This document shows positions 4,577 through 5,273 of a DNA stretch of 5,273 nt, in pieces. The position numbers were made by a program, and so were the translations under genes. The stretch's first letter is position 1; each line of letters opens with the position of its first letter. The notes beneath the pieces were generated by a model that saw nothing but the letters and a program-made list of their open reading frames with translations, was not told the origin of the DNA and made no database searches. The DNA lies in NCBI GenBank assembly GCA_937928475.1, contig CALFVE010000320.1, positions 1-5,273 on the forward strand, written 5' to 3'. The DNA is from an uncultured bacterium. GTDB taxonomy: Bacteria; Armatimonadota; Zipacnadia; Zipacnadales; Zipacnadaceae.

Positions 4577-5273
4577 TGGCGACAGCAACAGAAGTGCAGC
4601 AGCCGACGGTGACGGAGAAGCATGATCCTTTCCTGGCTGCGCAGAAGCAGTTTGACCGCGCGGCCGAAATGCTCGATCTCGAGCTCCCCATGCGCCAGTT
4701 CTTGCGGGTACCCCAGCGGGAACTGCACGTGACGCTGCCGGTGCGCATGGATGACGGCAGCGTCCAGGTGTTCCAGGGCTTCCGGGTGCAGCACAACGAT
4801 GCGCGCGGACCGCACAAGGGGGGCATCCGCTTCCACCCGCAGGAGACCATCAACACGGTCAGGGCCCTGGCCATGTGGATGACCTGGAAGACCGCGGTGG
4901 TGGACATCCCCCTGGGCGGAGCCAAGGGCGGTGTCATCTGCAACCCCAAGGCGCTGTCCGCGTCCGAACTGGAACGGGTCAGCCGGGCCTATGTCCGCGA
5001 GGTTTGGCGCCTGCTGGGGCCTTATACCGATGTCCCGGCGCCGGACGTCTACACCACGCCGCAAGTCATGGCTTGGATGATGGACGAGTACTGCAAGTTG
5101 ACCGGGCGGAGCGACTTCGGCATGATCACCGGCAAGCCGCTCGAGGTCGGGGGTAGCCGGGGCCGGGATACGGCCACTGCGCAGGGTGGCTGGTATACGG
5201 TGCGGGAGGCCGCCCAGGAACTGGGCCTGGACCTGGCGGATTGTAGCGTGGCGGTGCAGGGCTTCGGCAACGC
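4576..5273 (+). CDS. gdhA: Glutamate dehydrogenase (5' part, runs off the window)
   Basis: The enzyme interconverts 2-oxoglutarate plus ammonium and glutamate with NAD(P)H, linking nitrogen and carbon metabolism in the cytoplasm. The 232 complete codons cover the substrate domain and the start of the dinucleotide fold. RGPHKGGIRFHP (77-88) carries substrate lysine 81, TWKTAVVDIPLGGAKGG (103-119) carries Lys105 and the catalytic Lys117, and PAPDVYT (154-160) carries Asp157. All four sit eight positions before their Clostridium symbiosum counterparts (Lys89, Lys113, Lys125, Asp165). GKPLEVGGSRGRD follows at 186-198, and the Rossmann glycine motif VAVQGFGN ends the visible part at 225-232. The GTG at 4576 is chosen because GAGGTGA lies 5 nt upstream and an in-frame TGA stands at 4555. 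Coenzyme preference cannot be read because the deciding region lies outside. Repression by the divergent NrpR is likely from the operator in its promoter. Confidence 0.95.
   Translation, partial: MATATEVQQPTVTEKHDPFLAAQKQFDRAAEMLDLELPMRQFLRVPQRELHVTLPVRMDDGSVQVFQGFRVQHNDARGPHKGGIRFHPQETINTVRALAMWMTWKTAVVDIPLGGAKGGVICNPKALSASELERVSRAYVREVWRLLGPYTDVPAPDVYTTPQVMAWMMDEYCKLTGRSDFGMITGKPLEVGGSRGRDTATAQGGWYTVREAAQELGLDLADCSVAVQGFGN

Overview
The window reads as high-GC bacterial DNA carrying four protein genes and no RNA genes, insertion sequences or CRISPR. Strong purine-rich ribosome binding sites (AGGAGGT, GGGAGGT, GAGGTGA), TTGACR -35 boxes, a GTG start and compact rho-independent-type hairpins fit a high-GC, probably anaerobic and perhaps thermophilic member of the Bacillota (clostridial type). 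That placement is an inference; nothing here fixes the taxon.

Layout: (1) 91-903 (+), a Thi4-type thiazole synthase of thiamine biosynthesis with the histidine form of the active site, which points to a sulfide-using enzyme. A perfect hairpin and a hairpin holding the ribosome binding site precede it. (2) 904-1241, an intergenic region with a likely promoter and a folded leader of about 140 nt. (3) 1242-2822 (+), a stand-alone FMN-binding glutamate-synthase-like protein with a four-cysteine N-terminus and neither the amidotransferase domain nor the usual 3Fe-4S cysteines, followed by a strong hairpin terminator. (4) 3070-4050 (-), a single-domain NrpR nitrogen regulator, convergent with gene 3. 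(5) 4051-4575, a divergent regulatory region. (6) 4576 to the window end (+), the N-terminal 232 codons of a glutamate dehydrogenase.

The last three genes form a nitrogen/glutamate module. NrpR is best known as the 2-oxoglutarate-sensing repressor of nitrogen genes in methanogens, where it binds GGAA-N6-TTCC. The only exact copy of that motif in this window lies just downstream of the predicted -10 box of the glutamate dehydrogenase promoter (4487-4500). An 18-bp element including it recurs in inverted orientation in the leader of the glutamate-synthase-like gene (1140-1157), identical at 15 of 18 positions. Both genes also share the decamer TTCCGTTGAC at their -35 boxes. The simplest reading is a bacterial NrpR regulating the two flanking glutamate-metabolism genes through nearby operators. 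That regulatory circuit is the most interesting content here and can be tested directly.
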